Part shown: piece by piece, positions 1-9,416 of the stretch
How the letters are laid out: every line of letters begins with the position of its first letter
Position numbering within the stretch: position 1 is the first letter of the stretch
Assembly (NCBI GenBank): GCA_963786945.1
Contig: CAWBAO010000006.1
Coordinates: forward strand, 310,001-374,000
DNA from: JADKCZ01 sp963786945
GTDB lineage: Bacteria; Myxococcota; Myxococcia; Myxococcales; Anaeromyxobacteraceae
Direction: 5' to 3'
Length of the DNA stretch: 64,000 nucleotides
Program-made: the position numbers and the translations under genes
Notes under the pieces: model-generated
The model's input: only the letters and a program-made list of their open reading frames with translations
The model's database searches: none
Told to the model about the DNA's origin: nothing

Positions 1-160
1 CACCTGGATGGCGGGCTGCAGCGACTCGCACGCCGTCGGCGCGGCGCTCCAGCAGCGCTACTCCACCATCATCCCCAGCGAGAAGGCCTCCTCCCAGGAG
101 ATCGCCGACAAGCTGGTCGAGACCCTCAAGGCCGACAAGTCGCTCGGCTGCCAGATCTAG
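1..160 (+). CDS. C-terminal end of an unidentified protein (cut by left edge)
   Basis: Codons in the frame of positions 2-4 run without a stop to TAG at 158-160, giving about 52 residues that end in Lys-Ser-Leu-Gly-Cys-Gln-Ile. The fragment has a GCSDSH stretch and an amphipathic Glu/Lys-rich tail. High G/C at third positions supports real coding. I do not recognise the family, and the start lies outside the window. A hairpin that could terminate it follows at about 197. Confidence 0.55.
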   Translation, partial: TWMAGCSDSHAVGAALQQRYSTIIPSEKASSQEIADKLVETLKADKSLGCQI

Positions 161-196
161 CCCGCCGTCCCCGCGCACCACTCGCGCTGCCACCGG

Positions 197-230
197 AGGG
201 GAGTCCTCGCACGGGGGCTCCCCTTTCGTT
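197..230 (+). terminator. Rho-independent terminator-like hairpin
   Basis: AGGGGAG at 197-203 pairs with CTCCCCT at 218-224, giving a 7-bp stem followed by a T-rich stretch (TTCGTTTA). It lies 37 bases after the stop of the left-edge gene and just before the GTG at 248, so it probably ends the upstream transcript. Confidence 0.5.
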
Positions 231-247
231 TACCCTTCGTCGGCACC

Positions 248-2195
248 GTGCTCGTCCCCGCCCTGCTCGCGCTGGCCCTCGCGGCCGATCCGGCCCCGGC
301 CGCGACCCCGCCCGCCGCGCCGGAGCTGGCCGCCCTGGTGGACCGGGCCGAGGCCCTCGAGCTGGCCAAGGACCCCGGCTGGCTCCGGCTCGGCCACTGG
401 CGGCCGCGCTGGCGGCCGGGGGTGAAGGGGGATCCCGACGGCCCGGGCTTCTACCTCGCCCCCGACGGCAAGACCGACCCGGCCGCCGAGCTTCGTGCCA
501 CGCTGGCCGGCCTGCTGGCCCCGGCGGTGGGCGGCGCGGACGAGCTCGCCGATCCCTTCTGCCGCTTCCCGGCCCGCCTCTTCTACCTGGCCGATCGGCT
601 CGGCTTCGATCCGGCCGCGCTGCCGCCGCGCTCCTGCCCGCGGCAGCAGGCCTTCTTCGAGCGGGTCCAGGCGAGGAGCGTGACCGTGGTCTTCTCCAGC
701 GCCTACCTCAACAACCCGGCCAGCTCCTTCGGCCACACCTTCCTCAGGCTCAACAAGACCGAGACGCCGCTCCCCGGCAAGACCTTCGAGCTGCTCGACT
801 ACGGCGTCAACTACGCGGCAGAGGTGTCGACCGAGAACGCCCTGGTCTACGGCGTCAAGGGGCTGCTCGGGCTCTTCCACGGGAGCTTCAGTCACTACCC
901 GTACTACTACAAGGTGCGCGAGTACTCCGACAGCGAGTCGCGCGACCTCTGGGAGTACGACCTGGCGCTGACGCCGCGCGAGGTGGCCATGCTGGTGGCC
1001 CACCTCTGGGAGCTGGGCGGCACCTGGATGGACTACTGGTACCTCGACGAGAACTGCAGCTACCACCTGCTGGGGGCGCTGGAGGCGGCGGCGCCCCGGC
1101 TCCGGCTCATCGAGCCCTTCGCCTTCTGGCCGCTGGTGGTGCCGGCCGACACCGTCAAGGTGCTCTTCCAGAACCCGGGGCTGGTCCGAGCCGTCCACTA
1201 CCGCCCCGCCATCCGGACCCAGTTCGAGGCCCGGGCCCGCGGCCTCGACGCCGCGCAGGCCGCGGCCGTCGAGGCGCTCATGCTCGACCCCGACGCGCCG
1301 CTGCCGGCCGGGGCGCCGGCCGCGCAGGCCAGCGGTCCTCGACGCCGCGCTCGACCTGCTCGACATGCGCCACGCCAGGGCGCTGATCTACGAGACCGAC
1401 CTCTCGCTGGCCGGGGCCCGGCAGGCGCTGCTGACCCGGCGGGCCGCCATCCCGGTCCAGTCCGCGGCGCTCGACATCGCCGCGCCCGAGCTGAGCCGCC
1501 CGGAGGTGGGACACGGCTCGCTCCGCCTCGGCCTGGGCGGCGGCCTGCTGGAGCGGCCCGGCGAGGCGCGGACCGGCTTCGCCAGCCTCGACTTCCGGCT
1601 CTGCCTGAACGACCTCCTCGACCCGCCCGACGGCTACCCGGCCGAGGCCCAGATCGAGTTCCTCCCCACCCGCCTCCGCTACGACGGCGCCAGGGAGCGG
1701 GTCGAGCTGGACCAGAGCCTCTTCGTCAGCATCGTCTCGCTGGCCCCCTGGACCCGCTTCGACCAGCGCACCTCCTGGCACCTCAAGCTGGGGGCCGAGG
1801 CGGTGCGCGACTCCGGCTGCCCGTCCTGCGTGGCCTTCGTGGCAGCCGGCGGCGCCGGCCTGGCCGGGGCGGGCTTCGGCGGCGCGCTCCACGCCGCCCT
1901 CTTCGCCGACGGCTCGGTGGAGGCGGCGCCCGACCTGCGCGGGATCGGGGGCAGCGGCCTTCGGCTCGGGGTCGGCCCCACCGGGCTGCTCCGGCTGCGC
2001 GCCGGCTCGCGGGCCGGGCTGCTCGTCGGCGGCAACTGGACCTGGCTCCCCGGCACGCCCACCGGCGAGACCTGGACCCTCTCGGCGGCCGGTCGGCTCC
2101 ACCTCGGGCGCGCGGCCTCGCTGGCGCTGGAGTACCGCCGCCGGCCGAGCGAGCAGGCGCTCGGCCTGGTCCTCTACCTCTTCGCCTCGCCGTAG
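248..2195 (+). CDS. DUF4105 (Lnb N-terminal domain) envelope protein, frameshifted
   Basis: It starts at GTG 248 with a short hydrophobic signal-like segment. The DUF4105 domain follows: a SSFGHTFLRLN-type His block near residue 160 and a DENCSYHLL Cys-His block near 275, the pair typical of this NlpC/P60-like family. In Bacteroides a related N-terminal periplasmic domain belongs to the lipoprotein N-acyltransferase Lnb; the function here is unknown. The frame changes by one base at about 1330-1336. Reading continues smoothly downstream with VLDAALDLLDMRHA and a Gly-rich, barrel-like C-terminal region ending at TAG 2193-2195. One extra base explains the break, so it is an indel or a recent mutation. 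The 3' end overlaps the convergent kinase gene by 22 bases. Confidence 0.8.
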
Positions 2196-3259
2196 CGCCT
2201 CGCCGGCTCCTCGCCGAGGAGCACCCGCAGCGCCCCCTCGGCCAGGGCCCTGAGCTCGTCCTCCCCCGGCCACACCACCACCGGCGCCACGAAGGCGACC
2301 CGGGCGCGGATGGGCTCGACGATCTCCGGGAGGTGGGCCAGGCCGCCGGTGAGCAGCACCGCGTCGACCCGCCCCTCCAGCACCGCCGCCAGGGCCCCGA
2401 CGCTCTTCCCCACCTGGTAGGCCATGGCCTCGACGAGCAGCGCCGCCCGGGCGTCGCCGCCGGCCGCGGCGCGGAGCGCCTCGCGCACGTCGCGGGTCCC
2501 GAGGTGGGCGTAGAGCCCGCCGTCGCCGAAGAGCCGGCGCCTCAGCCCGGCCAGGGAGGCGCCGGGGGCGAAGCAGAGCTCGAGCAGCGCGGTGGCCGGA
2601 ATGGCCCCGGCCCGATCGCCGCTCATCGGCCCCTCGTCCTGCGGGTTGACCACGTCGACCATCCGGCCCTGGCGCAGCGCCGCCAGCGAGATGCCGGTGC
2701 CGAGGTGGGCCACCACCAGCCGCAGCGCCGCCAGCGGCCTCCCCTGAGATTCGGCGTGGCGCCTCGCCACCGCCCGGATGTTGAGGGCGTGGGTGAAGCT
2801 GCGCCGCTCCACGCCGGCCAGGCCGGTGACGCGGGCCACCGGCTCGAGCTCGTCCACCGCCACCGGGTCGACCACGAAGGCCGGGGCGCCGTGGGCGTCG
2901 GCCACGGCGCGGGCCAGCGGCGCGCCCAGGTTGGAGGCGTGCTCGCCCCGCTCGGCCCGCTGGAGGTCGGCCAGCATGGCCGCGTCCACCTCGAAGGTGC
3001 CGGCCGGGACCGGCGGCAGCAGCCCCCCGCGCCCCACCACGGCGCCCAGCGCGCCCCGCCCCACCCCGGCCTCGGCCAGGAAGGCCTCCACCGCCACCCG
3101 CCGCTCCGGGAGCTCGTCCCAGGTCCGCGCCGAGGGGCGGGCCAGCAGCGCCGGGTGCTCGAGCCGGGCCTCCCGCTCGCAGGCGGTCCCCCGGTAGAGG
3201 GCCAGCTTGGTGGTGCCGGCGCCGGGGTTGATGGCGAGGATGAGCGGCGGGCCGGTCAC
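2174..3259 (-). CDS. buk: Butyrate kinase (acetate kinase family)
   Basis: 361 residues, the usual length for butyrate kinase (EC 2.7.2.7), which makes ATP from acyl phosphate. Visible family marks: the N-terminal ILAINPGAGTTKLAL phosphate-binding segment, HLGTGISLAAL, the NPQDEGPMSGDRAG segment and a C-terminal LLTGGLAH nucleotide loop. Start GTG at 3259 overlaps the stop of the phosphate acyltransferase by four bases (GTGA), so the two are translationally coupled. The pair would turn an acyl-CoA into the free acid plus ATP. In this neighbourhood the substrate could be a branched or aryl acyl-CoA made by the divergent ior genes instead of butyryl-CoA. Confidence 0.9.
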   Translation of the reverse strand: MTGPPLILAINPGAGTTKLALYRGTACEREARLEHPALLARPSARTWDELPERRVAVEAFLAEAGVGRGALGAVVGRGGLLPPVPAGTFEVDAAMLADLQRAERGEHASNLGAPLARAVADAHGAPAFVVDPVAVDELEPVARVTGLAGVERRSFTHALNIRAVARRHAESQGRPLAALRLVVAHLGTGISLAALRQGRMVDVVNPQDEGPMSGDRAGAIPATALLELCFAPGASLAGLRRRLFGDGGLYAHLGTRDVREALRAAAGGDARAALLVEAMAYQVGKSVGALAAVLEGRVDAVLLTGGLAHLPEIVEPIRARVAFVAPVVVWPGEDELRALAEGALRVLLGEEPARRYGEAKR

Positions 3260-4176
3260 GGCGGGTCCCCCGCCGCCAGCACCCCCAGCGCGATGGAGAG
3301 CAGCTTGTCCTCGGCCCGCTCGGCCCGGCTGGGGATGAGCACGGGCGCCAGGGCGCCGACGATGACGTGGGCCACGTGGGCGTGGGCCAGGTAGGTGAAG
3401 GCCTTGCCGAGGGCGTTGCCGGTCTCGATGGTGGGGGCCAGCAGCACGTCGGCCCGCCCCGCCACCGGGTGGGTGATCCCCTTCAGCGCGGCGGCCTCGG
3501 GCGAGAGGGCGTTGTCGAGCGCCAGCGGCGGGGAGACCTCGCACCCGGAGAGCTCGCCGCGCGCGTTCAGGTCGGCCAGCGCCGCCGCCTCCTGGGTGTG
3601 GGGCATGGCGGCCGAGACCGTCTCGGAGGCGCACAGGCAGGCGATGCGGGGGCGGGCGTGGCCGAGCCGGCGGAAGAGGGCGGCGGCGTTCTCGATGATG
3701 GCCCGCTTCTGGTCCAGGGTCGGCGCCACGTTGATGCCGCCGTCGGTGACCCCGAGGAGGCGCCGCTCCCGGGAGAGCGGGTGGTCGGCCACCAGCACGT
3801 CGGAGAGGAGCTGGCCGGTGCGCAGCCCGTCGGCGCGGTCGAGCACGGCGCGCAGCAGGTCGCCGGTGGAGAGCCGCCCCTTCATGAGGATGGCGGCCTC
3901 GCCGCCCCGCACCATGGCCACGGCCCGCCGGGCGGCGTCGAGGTCGTCGGAGGCGGGGCGGATGTCGAAGAGGCCCGGGTCCTCCCCCATGGCGGTGAGC
4001 TCGGCGCCGAGGGCGGCGCGGTGGCCCACCAGGCTCACCTCGGCCAGCCGTTGCCGGCGCGCCAGCACCACCGCCTGCAGCGCGGTCTCGCTCTCGGCGG
4101 CGGCCACCACCAGCCGGCGCGGGCCCCGGGCGCAGGCCTCGGCGAGCAGGCGGTCGAGCGTGGTGATGGGCTTCAT
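3256..4176 (-). CDS. ptb: Phosphate butyryltransferase (PTA/PTB family)
   Basis: 306 residues, full length for Ptb (EC 2.3.1.19), which exchanges CoA for phosphate on an acyl-CoA. The PTA/PTB fold is seen throughout: VVAAAESETALQAV at the N-terminus, LMKGRLSTGDLLRAVLD near 100, VTDGGINVAPTL near 145 and the C-terminal APTIETGNALGKAF segment. The MaeB-type longer architecture is absent. ATG at 4176 has an AAGGG motif six bases upstream. It is the first gene of a two-gene operon and diverges from iorA across about 130 bases. Confidence 0.9.
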   Translation of the reverse strand: MKPITTLDRLLAEACARGPRRLVVAAAESETALQAVVLARRQRLAEVSLVGHRAALGAELTAMGEDPGLFDIRPASDDLDAARRAVAMVRGGEAAILMKGRLSTGDLLRAVLDRADGLRTGQLLSDVLVADHPLSRERRLLGVTDGGINVAPTLDQKRAIIENAAALFRRLGHARPRIACLCASETVSAAMPHTQEAAALADLNARGELSGCEVSPPLALDNALSPEAAALKGITHPVAGRADVLLAPTIETGNALGKAFTYLAHAHVAHVIVGALAPVLIPSRAERAEDKLLSIALGVLAAGDPP

Positions 4177-4306
4177 CGTCGCCCTTGTCTAAGATGTCGG
4201 CCTTTGACGGCGAGACGGCGGTCGGCCCCGGTTCTACCCCGGACCGGGGCCGCCAGCCACGAACGAGGCGGCCCGCCACGAGCGCGCCGCGGGGAGCACC
4301 TGCGCG

Positions 4307-5926
4307 ATGGAGCGACGTCTTCTTTCCGGTGACGAGGCGGTGGCGGCCGCGGCCTTCGACTGCGGTGTCCACCTCGGCACCGGCTACCCGGGCACCCCCT
4401 CGACCGAGATCCTCGAGGCCTTCGACGCGCTGGGGGGACCGGCCCAGTGGGCCCCCAACGAGAAGGTGGCGCTGGAGGTGGGGCTGGGGGCGGCCTACGG
4501 CGGCGCCCGCGCCCTGGTCACCATGAAGCACGTGGGGCTGAACGTCGCCGCCGATCCGCTCTTCACCGCCGCCTACACCGGCGTCAGCGGCGGCCTGGTG
4601 GTGGTCTCGGCCGACGACCCGGGCATGTCCTCCTCCCAGAACGAGCAGGACAGCCGCCGCTACGCGGTGGCGGCCAGCCTCCCCTGCCTCGAGCCCTCGG
4701 ACTCGCAGGAGGCCTACGACCTGGCCCGCACCGCCTTCGCGCTCTCCGAGCGCTGGCGGCTGCCGGTGCTGCTGCGCATGACCACCCGGGTCTGCCACTC
4801 GAAGTCGATCGTGGTCCGGGCGCCGCCCGAGACCCCCCGCCCCCCGGCCTTCGTCCGCGACATCCCCGGCCGCGTCATGATCCCGGCCTACGCGCGCCCC
4901 GCCCACGCCCGGCTGGTCCAGAAGCTGGAGGAGCTGGCCGCCTGGGCCGAGTCGTCCGGGCTGGACGTGCTCCACGCCGGCTCCCCGGCGCTGGGGATCA
5001 TCGCCAACGGCATCTCGGCGAGGCACGCCCGCGAGGCGGCCCCCGAGGCCTCGCTCCTCGAGCTCAAGATGGTCCACCCGCTGCCGCTCGGCCGGCTGCG
5101 CGCCTTCGCGGCCAGCGTGAAGCGCTGCGTGGTGGTGGAGGAGGGCGACCCGGTCATCGCCGAGGCCTGCCGCGCCGCCGGCATCCAGGTCGAGGACAAG
5201 CCGGCGCTCTTCCGGCAGGGTGAGCTCTCGGTGGAGCGGGTGCGGCGCCTGCTCAGCCACGACACCTCGCCCGAGCCGATCCCGCCGCGCGGCAAGCCCC
5301 CGCAGCTCTGCGAGGCCTGCCCCTACCACCCGGTCTACTCGGTGCTGCGGAAGCTCGACTGCATCGTGGCCGGCGACATCGGCTGCTACACGCTGGGGGT
5401 GCTGCCCCCCTACCAGGGCATGGACACCTGCGTGGCCATGGGCGCCTCGCTGGGCGTCGGCCTCGGGCTGCGCCACGTGCTCCCCGCCGCCGACGCCAGG
5501 CGCGTGGTCTCGCTCATCGGCGACTCCACCTTCATCCACTCCGGCATCAACGGGCTGGTGGAGATGGTCTACAACCCGCCGCCCGAGGGGCACGTGCTGC
5601 TGGTGCTCGACAACGGCACCACCGCCATGACCGGCCAGCAGGAGCACCCCGGCACCGGCCGGCGGCTCGACCACGAGGCCACCGGGAAGGTGTCGATCGA
5701 GGGGCTGGCGCGGGCGCTGGGGGTGAAGAACGTCGACGTCATCGACCCGGTGGCCGACCCGGGCGGCTTCGAGCGGCTGCTGGTCGACCGGCTGGGCCGG
5801 AAGGAGCTCTCGGTGATCGTGACCCGTCGGCCCTGCATCCTGGCCGCCGCCGACATCCGCGGCTGGGACAAGGCCAACGCCCTCAAGCAGGCCCCCGGCT
5901 GCGCCGGCTGCGCGGAGGGGGCGTGA
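4307..5926 (+). CDS. iorA: Indolepyruvate:ferredoxin oxidoreductase, alpha subunit (short form)
   Basis: 539 residues. The subunit oxidatively decarboxylates aryl-pyruvates to aryl-acetyl-CoA with TPP and reduces ferredoxin. The N-terminal pyruvate-ferredoxin-like domain has GYPGTPSTE near residue 28 and the NEQDSR segment near 110. The C-terminal TPP domain has GDIGCYTLG near 358 and GDSTFIHSGINGL near 405. Typical IorA is about 600 or more residues and ends in a two-cluster ferredoxin domain; this one stops right after the TPP domain, keeping only a CAGC remnant. Electrons must therefore leave by another route. The stop overlaps the iorB start by four bases, so the short end is probably genuine. 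Confidence 0.9.
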   Translation: MERRLLSGDEAVAAAAFDCGVHLGTGYPGTPSTEILEAFDALGGPAQWAPNEKVALEVGLGAAYGGARALVTMKHVGLNVAADPLFTAAYTGVSGGLVVVSADDPGMSSSQNEQDSRRYAVAASLPCLEPSDSQEAYDLARTAFALSERWRLPVLLRMTTRVCHSKSIVVRAPPETPRPPAFVRDIPGRVMIPAYARPAHARLVQKLEELAAWAESSGLDVLHAGSPALGIIANGISARHAREAAPEASLLELKMVHPLPLGRLRAFAASVKRCVVVEEGDPVIAEACRAAGIQVEDKPALFRQGELSVERVRRLLSHDTSPEPIPPRGKPPQLCEACPYHPVYSVLRKLDCIVAGDIGCYTLGVLPPYQGMDTCVAMGASLGVGLGLRHVLPAADARRVVSLIGDSTFIHSGINGLVEMVYNPPPEGHVLLVLDNGTTAMTGQQEHPGTGRRLDHEATGKVSIEGLARALGVKNVDVIDPVADPGGFERLLVDRLGRKELSVIVTRRPCILAAADIRGWDKANALKQAPGCAGCAEGA

Positions 5927-6408
5927 GCGCGGCGGGCAAGGTGACCAACGTGGTGGTGGCGGGGCTGGGCGGGCAGGGGGCCATCAAGGCCTCCGACATC
6001 CTCGCCGACGCCGCCTTCCGGGCCGGGCTCGACGTGAAGAAGGCCGAGATCCACGGCATGAGCCAGCGCGGCGGCTCGGTGAGCAGCGACGTCCGCTTCG
6101 GGGCCCACGTCCAGTCGCCCATGATCTCGCGCGGCGAGGCCGACTTCCTGCTGGTGCTGGCGCCGTCGGAGGTGGAGGTGGCGCGCCCCATGCTGCGGCC
6201 GGGCGGCCTGCTCATCCCGCCCGACGCCGTCGACGAGGCCCGGCTGGCCAACAAGCGGACCCTCAACGTGGCGCTGCTCGGGGTGCTGTCCGCCCGGCTC
6301 GACATCGACGCGGCCCACTGGCTGGCCGCCCTGCACGCCGCCCTGCCCGAGCGGCTGCACGAGGTGAACGAACGGGCCTTCCAGCTGGGCCGGGAGAGCG
6401 CACCATGA
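5923..6408 (+). CDS. iorB: Indolepyruvate:ferredoxin oxidoreductase, beta subunit
   Basis: 161 residues, somewhat shorter than the usual 190-200. It is the gamma-type (pyruvate/ketoisovalerate oxidoreductase) domain that pairs with IorA. Family marks: VVAGLGGQGAIKASDILADAA near residue 12 and EIHGMSQRGGSVSSDVRFG near 43. It starts at GTG 5923, inside the stop of iorA, and its own stop overlaps the ligase start at 6405, so iorA, iorB and the ligase form one coupled unit. Confidence 0.9.
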   Translation: MSAAGKVTNVVVAGLGGQGAIKASDILADAAFRAGLDVKKAEIHGMSQRGGSVSSDVRFGAHVQSPMISRGEADFLLVLAPSEVEVARPMLRPGGLLIPPDAVDEARLANKRTLNVALLGVLSARLDIDAAHWLAALHAALPERLHEVNERAFQLGRESAP

Positions 6409-7730
6409 CCAGCCGCTTCGACGACGCCACCGGCGGGTTCCACCCCGCCAGCGCCCCCGACTTCCTGCCGCGGGCCCAGCTCGAGGCCCTCCAGCTGGGG
6501 CGGCTGCAGGCGGTGGTCCGGCGGGCCTACGAGCGGGTGCCGCTCTTCCGCGACCGGATGGTGGAGCGCGGCCTGGCCCCGGACCACGTCCGCACCCTGG
6601 CCGATCTCGCCCGCCTCCCCTTCACGGTGAAGGCCGACCTGCGCGACACCTACCCCTTCGGCCTCTTCGCCTCGCCCATGGAGGAGGTGGTCCGCCTCCA
6701 CGCCTCGTCGGGGACCACCGGCAAGCCCATCGTGGTGGCCTACACCGAGGCCGACCTGCGGGTCTGGACCAGCGTGATGGTCCGCTCCTTCGCCGCCTGC
6801 GGCGTGCACGCCGGCGACGTGGTGCAGAACGCCTACGGCTACGGCCTCTTCACCGGCGGGCTGGGGGCGCACTACGGCGCCGAGGCGCTGGGGGCCACCG
6901 TCATCCCCATCTCCGGGGGCAACACCGAGCGGCAGCTGATGGTGCTGCAGGACTTCGGCGTCACCGCCATCTGCTGCACCCCCTCCTACATGGTCCACCT
7001 CATCGAGCGGGCCAAGGAGGCCAGGATCTCCTTCGGCCGGCTCAAGGTCGGGATCTTCGGCGCCGAGCCCTGGAGCGAGGAGATGCGCCGCCACATCATG
7101 GCGGAGTCCGGCATCCGCGCCCACGACATCTACGGCCTCTCCGAGATCATCGGGCCCGGCGTGGGCATCGAGTGCTCCCAGCTCGACGGGCTGCACCTCT
7201 TCGAGGACCACTTCTACCCGGAGATCATCGACCCCGAGTCGGGGGCGGTGCTCCCCGACGGCGCCGAGGGCGAGCTGGTGCTGACCACGCTCTCCAAGCA
7301 GGCCATGCCCATGATCCGCTACCGGACCCGCGACCTCACCGCCATCAGCATCGGCGCCTGCCGCTGCGGCCGGACGCTGCGGCGCATCCGGCGCATCGGC
7401 CGCCGCTCCGACGACATGTTCATCATCCGCGGCATCAACGTCTTCCCCTCGCAGGTGGAGGCGGCGCTGCTGGCGGTGGAGGGGACGCTGCCGCACTACC
7501 AGATCGTCCTGACCCGCGAGAAGGGGCTCGACGAGATGGAGGTGCAGGTCGAGGTGACCGCCGCCTTCTTCTCCGACGAGGTGAAGGGGCTGGAGCGGCT
7601 GCAGGCGCAGCTGGCCGACGCCATCGAGCACACCGTGGGCCTGCGCGTGAAGCTGACGCTGGTCGCCCCGCGCACGCTGGCGCGGAGCGAGGGCAAGGCC
7701 AGGCGGGTCGTCGACCAGCGCCGCATCTGA
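6405..7730 (+). CDS. paaK: Phenylacetate-CoA ligase family (AMP-forming) enzyme
   Basis: 441 residues, normal for PaaK (EC 6.2.1.30). The AMP-binding signature SSGTTGKP lies near residue 101, YGYGLF near 145, YGLSEIIGPG near 246 and the hinge region RSDDMFIIRGINVFPSQ near 345, followed by the PaaK C-terminal domain. It would join CoA to an aryl acid such as phenylacetate or indoleacetate, or run in reverse from aryl-acetyl-CoA. Co-transcription with iorAB, whose product is aryl-acetyl-CoA, supports aromatic amino acid metabolism. The exact substrate cannot be read from sequence. Confidence 0.85.
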   Translation: MTSRFDDATGGFHPASAPDFLPRAQLEALQLGRLQAVVRRAYERVPLFRDRMVERGLAPDHVRTLADLARLPFTVKADLRDTYPFGLFASPMEEVVRLHASSGTTGKPIVVAYTEADLRVWTSVMVRSFAACGVHAGDVVQNAYGYGLFTGGLGAHYGAEALGATVIPISGGNTERQLMVLQDFGVTAICCTPSYMVHLIERAKEARISFGRLKVGIFGAEPWSEEMRRHIMAESGIRAHDIYGLSEIIGPGVGIECSQLDGLHLFEDHFYPEIIDPESGAVLPDGAEGELVLTTLSKQAMPMIRYRTRDLTAISIGACRCGRTLRRIRRIGRRSDDMFIIRGINVFPSQVEAALLAVEGTLPHYQIVLTREKGLDEMEVQVEVTAAFFSDEVKGLERLQAQLADAIEHTVGLRVKLTLVAPRTLARSEGKARRVVDQRRI

Positions 7731-7750
7731 GCACCCGAGGAGCCACCGTG

Positions 7751-8190
7751 ATGATCCGCCAGCTTTCCATCTTCCTGGAGAACCGCCCCGGCCAGCTGCT
7801 GGTCCCCTGCCGGCTGCTCGGCGACGCCGGCATCGACATCCTCGACCTGTCGCTGGCCGACACCGAGCGCTTCGGCATCCTCCGGCTCATCGTCGAGGAC
7901 TGGCAGCGGGCCCAGGCGGTGCTGGAGGCGGCCGGGCAGGTGGTGAAGGTGACCGAGCTGCTGGCGCTGGAGGTGCCCGACCAGCCGGGGGGCTGGCCCG
8001 CGTGCTCGAGGTCTTCGGGCAGGCCGGCCTGGCCGTCGAGTACCTCTACACCTTCACGGTCCGCACCCGGGGCCAGAGCGCCGTGCTGCTGGCGCGGGTC
8101 GAGGAGCCCGCCGCCGCCGCCCTCCGGCTCGAGTCGCACGGGGTCCGGCTGGTCCCGGCCGACGAGCTGCTGGCGCGGGCGCGGCGGTAG
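7751..8190 (+). CDS. Tandem ACT-domain protein, frameshifted
   Basis: The first half (from ATG 7751) reads MIRQLSIFLENRPGQL, a typical ACT start, and the second half (in another frame, to TAG 8190) begins ARVLEVFGQAGLAVEYLYTF, a second ACT domain. The two join if the G run at 7987-7992 had seven G instead of six. The full product would be about 146 residues. Small two-ACT proteins are common next to iorAB and paaK and probably sense an amino acid. The break sits in a homopolymer, so sequencing error is the simplest explanation. Confidence 0.8.
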
Positions 8191-8222
8191 CGACCGGCGC
8201 CCCGGCGGGCGATGATGCCGGG

Positions 8223-9281
8223 ATGCTCTTCACGCCCCTCGCCCTCCGCAGCGTCGCGCTCCGCAACCGCATCGGCGTCTCCCCCATGTGCCAGTACTCG
8301 GCCGTCGAGGGCCGGGCCGGCGACTGGCACCTCGTCCACTACGGCGCCTTCGCCGCCGGCGGGGCGGGGCTGGTCATCGTCGAGGCCTCGGCGGTCGAGG
8401 CGCGCGGGCGGATCTCGCCCTTCGACCTCGGGCTCTGGGACGACGGGCAGGTGGAGCCGCTGGCCCGGGTGGCGCGGTTCGTGGAGGCGCAGGGGGCGGT
8501 GCCGGCGGTGCAGCTGGCGCACGCCGGGCGCAAGGCCTCGGTGCGGCCGCCGTGGGAGCAGGGCGGCGCGCCGCTGGCCGGCGAGGGGGGCTGGGGGGTG
8601 GTGGGGCCGAGCGCGCTGGCCTTCGCCGACGGCCACCCGCTGCCGGCGGCGCTCGACGAGGCCGGGCTGCGCGGGGTGGTGGCCGCCTTCGCCGCGGCGG
8701 CCCGGCGGGCGGTGGCGGCGGGGTTCCGGGCCGTGGAGGTGCACGCCGCGCACGGCTACCTGCTGCACCAGTTCCTCTCGCCGCTCTCCAACCGCCGGAC
8801 CGACGGCTACGGCGGCGACTTCGCCGGGCGGACCCGGCTGGCCCGCGAGGTGGTGGCCGCGGTCCGGGCGGCGGTCCCCGACGGCATGCCGGTGCTGGTG
8901 AGGGTCTCGGCCACCGACTGGGTCGAGGGCGGCTGGACGCCGGACGAGACGGTGGAGCTGGCCCGGGGGCTGCGGGGGCTGGGCGTGGATCTCGTGGACT
9001 GCTCCTCCGGGGGGCTGGTGCCCTCCGCCCGGGTGCCGGCGGCGCCCGGCTACCAGGTGCCGTTCGCCGAGCGGGTCCGGCGCGAGGCCGCCGTGGCCAG
9101 CGCGGCGGTGGGGCTCATCACCTCGCCGGAACAGGCGGAAGCGATCGTTGACGGGGGGCGGGCCGACCTCGTCCTCATGGCGCGCGAGCTGCTCCGCGAC
9201 CCGCACTTCCCCCTGCGGGCGGCAGTGGCGCTGAAGGCCGAGGGGCCGTGGCCGCGGCAGTACCTGCGGGCCCGGCCCTGA
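8223..9281 (+). CDS. NADH:flavin oxidoreductase, old yellow enzyme family (YqjM/NamA-like)
   Basis: 352 residues forming one FMN-binding TIM barrel. SPMCQYSA with Cys23 marks the YqjM (thermophilic-like) OYE class. HAGRK near 100, HAAHGYLLHQFLSPLSNRRTD-type active-site segment near 178 and the C-terminal LVLMARELLRDP phosphate loop are all present. It should reduce activated C=C bonds (enones, enoates) with NAD(P)H in the cytoplasm. It lies 33 bases behind the ACT gene on the same strand; any link with the aryl-acid pathway is only suggested by position. Confidence 0.88.
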   Translation: MLFTPLALRSVALRNRIGVSPMCQYSAVEGRAGDWHLVHYGAFAAGGAGLVIVEASAVEARGRISPFDLGLWDDGQVEPLARVARFVEAQGAVPAVQLAHAGRKASVRPPWEQGGAPLAGEGGWGVVGPSALAFADGHPLPAALDEAGLRGVVAAFAAAARRAVAAGFRAVEVHAAHGYLLHQFLSPLSNRRTDGYGGDFAGRTRLAREVVAAVRAAVPDGMPVLVRVSATDWVEGGWTPDETVELARGLRGLGVDLVDCSSGGLVPSARVPAAPGYQVPFAERVRREAAVASAAVGLITSPEQAEAIVDGGRADLVLMARELLRDPHFPLRAAVALKAEGPWPRQYLRARP

Positions 9282-9416
9282 AACTGCGACACCATGTCAC
9301 CGAATCGTGACCCGGGCGGGGTTGCGCCGATCAACCCTCGGGATCATATTCGGAGGGGCTGGCGTTTCGTGGGCGTGGCGGGCGGGTCGGGGCGGGCGCC
9401 GGCAGGAGGCGACCCC

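Noticed and set aside
3256..4176. Phosphate acetyltransferase (Pta)
   Set aside because: Length of 306 residues, sequence segments and coupling to a butyrate-kinase-type gene favour Ptb over Pta.
8223..9281. 2,4-dienoyl-CoA reductase
   Set aside because: The protein stops at 352 residues and lacks the C-terminal Fe-S and FAD/NAD domains; Cys23 in SPMCQYSA indicates a YqjM-type reductase.
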